A DNA stretch of 64,000 nt from Acanthochromis polyacanthus (lineage: Eukaryota; Chordata; Actinopteri; Pomacentridae): assembly GCF_021347895.1 (NCBI RefSeq), contig NC_067128.1:2104010-2168009 (forward strand), given 5' to 3'. Shown piece by piece: positions 59,011 through 64,000 of the stretch. Every line of letters starts with the position of its first letter. Position 1 is the stretch's first letter. Both the position numbers and the translations under genes were made by a program. The notes below the pieces were generated by a model. It worked only from the letters and a program-made list of their open reading frames with translations. It did not search any database and had not been told where the DNA came from.

Positions 59011-59742
59011 CAGGGATGTCAAAACATCTTAGTCCAGGTTTCACATTCAGCCCAGTTTGTTCTCCAGTGGACCAGACCAGTAAAATCACAGCATAATGAT
59101 AACCTATAAATAACCACAACTCCTAATGGTTCCTTTGTTTTAGTGCAAAAAGTGCATCAAAAACAAAAACGCTCATCATTTGCACACTAAAACTTCCAGA
59201 TCACAGAATGTGAATATTTAGTCACAGATATCTGGAGCTGATGATCTGGCATTTTACTTTATGATCAATGTCATCAAAAGTCAGGCAAAAATAGACAAAA
59301 AAAAACAACAAAAACAAGGAAAAACATTCCAAAAACGAGCACAAAGCGAGAAAAATTGGACAACAGACAGAAGCGAGGCAACAAAAATGAGGCAAAAAAC
59401 AACAAACAAAGCAAAAGACAAGATGACAAAAATTAGACAAAAAACACAAGTGAGAAAAAAGGAAACACAAAATGACAAAAATGAGAAATAAAATGACAAA
59501 AACATGAGACAAATGACTAAAGTCAGACAAAATACAACAAAAACAAGACAAGATATGACAAAAATGAGGCACAAAATGACAACAGAACAGCATCTAGTGT
59601 TTCACTTTCTGATCAGAACAACTTGTCATGTTCTGGAAGTTATTTTAAATTTGCTATTTGCAGTTACTGTCTTCTCTGTAATCTTTACTGGACCCTCTGG
59701 AGGACCGCTTTTGGCCCACGGGTCGCATGTTTGACACCCCTG
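59011..59742 (-). mobile_element. hAT-like element, CAGGGGTGTC family, copy G (complete)
   Basis: Inverted copy with both ends: CAGGGATGTCAAAACATC at the left and GCATGTTTGACACCCCTG at the right. The flanking 8-mers AATTAAGC (59003-59010) and AATTAAGA (59743-59750) match at 7 of 8. It is 732 bp, close to copy F, suggesting the unexpanded family size is about 730-760 bp. The A-rich minisatellite (about 59275-59585) is the reverse complement of that in the + strand copies. Non-coding. Confidence 0.93.
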
Positions 59743-62465
59743 AATTAAGATCTTCTTTCTTTGTGGTGTTTTCTTTCAGTGACGCATAAATCTTTACTGA
59801 TTAAACCGGATTGTTAGAAATAAAGTTAAAGCTCGGTTCATTTAAAAAAAAAAAAAAAACTCCATCTCTGCTTTATTTTCCAGAACAGTTCTAACATTTC
59901 CCAGCGTTGTGAGTTGTTTTAAAGTAAGTCGGTTGTCTGTCTTATTCCATAAGGCAGGAAGTAATAAAATGTGAGTTTCTGCCTTTGAAATATTCAGTGA
60001 ACAGCTGTTAGCTTTGGGTTTTTTTTAATATATCAATGCTTTTCCTTGCCAAAAGAGCATCTTCACTTTGTGATCCACATTTAAGCATCTTCTAATCAGC
60101 CTCAGTGTGGAGGAGAAACTCATTAAAGGGAGCAGTTTAAGGCAGTCTTATTCCAGGTATTACAAACATCGACATCTGCCAGAATGAACATTGAACTGGC
60201 TGCTTTAAAGCGCTGCTCCGTTGTTATCCCGTCTTTCACTGCCCTCTCTGCTCTTTAATTAAAGCCTGAATGCAGGTGAGGCCTTTGCCTTTTCTCCGTA
60301 CGTCGGGCTAATACGAGTCACGGCGGGTCACTGCCTGTCAGCCAGGAGCCACGGACATCCAGTAAAAAACAACAACACCTAAATCAATTTAGGATCACCT
60401 TCTGCTGCTATGGAAATTATATGAAAAAGTAAATGAATGGAAAATTGGACCAAACAAGCAGCAGAGTTTTCACTTCCTCCTGCGTGAAGGTGAAAGACAA
60501 AACGGCCTCTGCAGCTTCTGTTCTTTGTCGTTTCTCCTCAAGGTTCTCACTCCATTTGATGCTCGTCATTAAAATTTGATGCTGGGAGATGAAAGAGACC
60601 AAAACACAGAGGCAATAGGAATCCCTGTGCAGCGTTTAAGCGTCGAGCACACGGGGTATTTTAAGCAGGCGTCGATCGGGACTGTTTGAGATGTAAATTC
60701 AATTTGTCCCCTCAGTTTTAGATTCCTGAGCCGGTGCTCTGTCACACGAGGGGAACAGAACTCTCGCCTGTTTTTCAGCAGAGAAAATGTGCAGGGCTCT
60801 GCCGCGATAAGGAAGATATTTTCTGTGCTGAAATGAATGCTCTGAATGCGGGCTGACAAGTCTTTAGAGTCCGCGAGGAGACCTGCTTTCAGACCGCAGC
60901 AAAAAGGAAATAAATGACACAATGTGTGGCACATTCCTCCCATTTGCACCTCATGGAAAGTGTCCCTGCAGGTGTAGCCAGGCCTAATTGGTGACAGAAT
61001 GAGTTCCACGATGCAAACAGCAGCCTGAGAGGGCGTTCACAGGTACCGGCACAACAGAAGCAACCCCGCTGCTCAGAGCCTGATGCAACCCTCAAACCCA
61101 ATCCTGCAACAGACGTGAAGCTTGCAGCGGTCAGCCGGTGTTGATGTTGTTTCCTAGAGGCCGTCTCACTGCTGTTGTTCTAGTATCGGATTGCAGCGTT
61201 TCTCTCAAGCAGCAGCTGCAATGTGAACCATTTTGAGGTAAAATCATGCTGACAGAGCAACACGGAGGAAAAATGGAACAATAGTGGATTTTCTCGTGTT
61301 TTAGTTACATTTCTAGAAGCACCGTTTCTGTCATTTGGGGTTTTTTAACAGTGTTATTCAAATTTGCTGCATGAAGCCTCATTGCTATCCAACATTTAGG
61401 CTTATTTTTATACATTTTGTTAAATTGACACCAGTAAATTAGCAATTAGCAGCCAATGTTTGAAGTCCAGCTGTGGATATGAAGACAACATCACTGGATT
61501 AATCTGAAACTGCAGAAAAAATGTAACCAAGAAGATGCTAAAGCGAGTTCAGGAGACTGAAGCAGATCTATGGACATTTATTTGCATCACATCTGAAATA
61601 ATATGATGCAGTTTTATGTCCTGAAAATGCATGCAACATTCTTATGCTTTTGTAGAATCCATGGATGAGATAATATGATCAAATTTTACGCTCGGAACCT
61701 GCAAGTTACATGATTCTCGGATTACATACGCTACCGTTGTAAAGTCCCACTTTTATCCATGTGCTAACATAACTGCACAAGGGTTTTCTAACCATCAATG
61801 AGCCTTTCAGCAGCATTAGCTAACACAATGTAGCATTAGAACACAGGAGTGATGGTTGCTGGAAATGTTCCTCTGTACCCCTATGGAGATATTCCATTAA
61901 AAATATCCAGCTAGAATAACCATTAACCACATTAACAATGTCTACTGGATTTATCATTCATTTAATGTCATCTTCATTGAAAAAAACTGCTTTTCCTTCA
62001 AAAATAAGGACATTTCTAAGTGTATTCTTGTCATTTTGGACAAATTCAAGGAAGTCTGGGCATAAATTGTGAGTCAATTAAACAAGTTTTAAGTCAAAAC
62101 ATCTAAAAACTGAAACCTTGTCTGGTCATACTTTCCTCCCATCAGATTCTACTGATGTCCACCAAAGGCTGTATTTTAGTAGAAATATAAAGCCATAACA
62201 GGAACTTTATGGAGACACTGTAGCAGCCTCAGCAGAAGACGTTGCTCTTTTTTTTCCATTTTGACGAAGAAATAATTTTTCATTGTTGTAATTTGGGATA
62301 ATTTTGAGTCATTTTAGATAATATTTATCTTAATTTGCACAAATTGTAATTATTTTGGGATAAACTGTGAGTAATCTTGGACAACTTCAAATCATGTCAG
62401 ACAATCTTTAATTGATTTTGAACTAATTTAAGTAAAAATAAGGACGTTTCTAAGTGGTGGTAGTG
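59743..62465. other. No gene seen; mostly unique
   Basis: 59850-59866 is an A-run. From about 61980 to 62460 there are loosely repeated words (AAAAATAAGGACATTTCTAAGTG near 62002 and 62434), a decayed repeat. No coding feature. Confidence 0.4.
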
Positions 62466-62547
62466 TACACCCCCTGTCAAAAGTTTTGAGACACTTTCTC
62501 ATTCAAATAAATTAGAACCCGTCTCAAAACTTTTGACAGGGCGTGTA
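62466..62547. mobile_element. 82-bp palindromic MITE, copy 4
   Basis: TACACCCCCTGTCAAAAG...GACAGGGCGTGTA with TA at both borders. The core is GTTTTGAGAC/GTCTCAAAAC, and the inner right arm AAATAAATTAGAACCC is identical to copy 2. Same length as the other three copies. Confidence 0.88.
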
Positions 62548-64000
62548 AATCATGCTTACATGTTCCTAATGATGTGAAAAATGATGTTAATGGATTTTAC
62601 CTCTTCTGCTATTACTTTTTGTTTTACAGCTGTGTCGCCCATTAATCTGCCCCAAATTTTAGAAATGCTGTTTCCATCGTTTAGGGATTTAATGAGGTAT
62701 AGTGTCGCTGTTTTATGTTTCATTCTGGGCTGTTTTCTAACCTGTGTTTAGTCCAGTTAGCACCAGTAAAGGGAAAAAAATGGTAAAGCAGCTCCTGTTT
62801 GCACCTATAGATATACAAACAACTATTATTTGTATTATTTTGGTCCTAAAAACACAAGTTCTAAGGTGTGGTTGAGCTGAAGTACAGCTATGAATTAATC
62901 TCAGTGATCTTTCTGCTTTGATGATTGTGGATTTGTCTTGAAATGACACTTTATCCCCTTAAACTGGTGTTAGAGTTTTTTACAAAAGTGGATGGAAAGC
63001 AATGGAAATCTGACACAACTGTGATTATTGTCTTCAAGCAGGATAACAGAGAATGACAAAATCAGGTTTCACGTTTTACATTTGGCTCAGACTTTCATTA
63101 AAACTAAGTTGCAGCAACACAAACTATTCATTTGAGAGGAATCAGCTGATTTATCTAACCTGAACCAGTGGCTTTAATATGCCATGGAAGGTGGTCCAAC
63201 AGTTCTCTTTATGTTTTGTGTGAGCAGATCTGTGGATGTTCATTTGCAGTTTAAGTCCGTTTCTTAACATACTTTTTGTCAAACTGGCTCCATTAAGAGT
63301 TGAATGTTTGCTCCTGTGAATAAACAACTTCCACTGGCTTATTTTAGTGCTAATAAAACACAAAGATCCTGAGGCAAGTTCTGGAGCAGATCTATAGATG
63401 TCTGCGTCTGACGTGAAGTGATAAAAATGTTGTGCTCTAAACTGTAATTCACACTTTCTAAAAATGTGTTCAGATGTAGATGAGAGTCATGACTGCGTGG
63501 TTTCTTCTTGTTTTTATGCACCGCCTCCTTTCACCTTCCACATCCAACCCTCTTCCGCCTCCCTGAAGAGATACGCCTCTGACATATGTAGCGTAGCGTG
63601 TTAGCTTAAAGGGATAACCTCAGAATCCGCTGTTCTAAATGCACAGCCATATGGTCAGTTCAAACGTAGTGAATTCCCTTATCACAGATGCAGCAGGTGC
63701 ATCCCGTCATGCCTGCTGCAGCGATTACAGAGAACATCCTTCCACAGTGCAGATCTTTGATGCACAGATCTGTGGATATGATAACGCTGCAGCATTTCCC
63801 CTCGTCTGCTTTCAAAACCGCGCATTAAATTGATATTAATTTTCTCCATCCATAACTACAAGATGCTGCAGCCGACTGCCACGTTAAAACTATCAAGTTG
63901 CTTTGCTTGTTTGTCAAAGTCCAACATCTTCCACACATTTTCTCTCAGTATATGAATCAAACTTTGTCTCCACATGAAGCTGCACAGAAGGGAACTGCTG
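62548..64000. other. No gene seen; right flank
   Basis: AT-rich unique sequence with no exon, RNA gene or transposon border recognised. Confidence 0.4.

Overview
The window looks like nuclear DNA from a teleost fish, probably a percomorph. The evidence is one single-exon vertebrate FLRT-family gene, an (AC)41 microsatellite, and interspersed repeats of fish type: hAT-like elements, a tRNA-derived SINE, a decayed LINE, and short palindromic MITEs. There is no operon structure, CRISPR array or rRNA. All assignments come from reading the sequence; no database was searched.

The only protein-coding gene I can support is flrt2, on the + strand. Its intronless 660-codon reading frame is at 47806-49788. 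It has the full FLRT architecture: signal peptide, LRRNT, LRRs, LRRCT, Pro/Thr linker, FN3, TM segment and conserved tail. A GC- and CpG-rich first exon and promoter region (about 43850-45103) is probably joined to the coding exon by a 2.27-kb intron (45104-47370, GT...AG). The predicted leader holds a chain of short, mutually overlapping upstream ORFs. The 3' UTR starts with an 82-bp (AC)41 tract 27 nt after the stop codon. It may run about 5 kb to an AATAAA at 54930 that has a Pumilio-type motif just upstream.

The 43 kb upstream of flrt2 and the 9 kb downstream hold no other gene I can recognise. This fits the gene-poor setting known for FLRT2 in other vertebrates. That space is filled by three kinds of sequence. 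The first is transposons. Seven copies of one CAGGGGTGTC-ended hAT-like element carry a T/G/C-rich minisatellite in their interior, and several keep 8-bp target-site duplications. There are also a second hAT-like element at 1037-1837, four 82-bp TA-flanked palindromes, a Harbinger-like element with a Myb/SANT fragment, a SINE with an 11-bp duplication, and a LINE remnant. The second kind is old degenerate tandem arrays with units from about 40 bp to 600 bp (5.6, 16.6, 25.3, 33.1, 36.5, 52.2 and 56 kb). The third is non-repetitive, moderately GC-rich sequence with homeodomain-like AT motifs, where flrt2 regulatory elements could lie; this can only be tested by alignment.

The most interesting items are the overlapping uORF chain in the flrt2 leader, the covarying arms of the 82-bp palindromes, and the minisatellite-bearing hAT family. 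No wholly new system is demonstrated.
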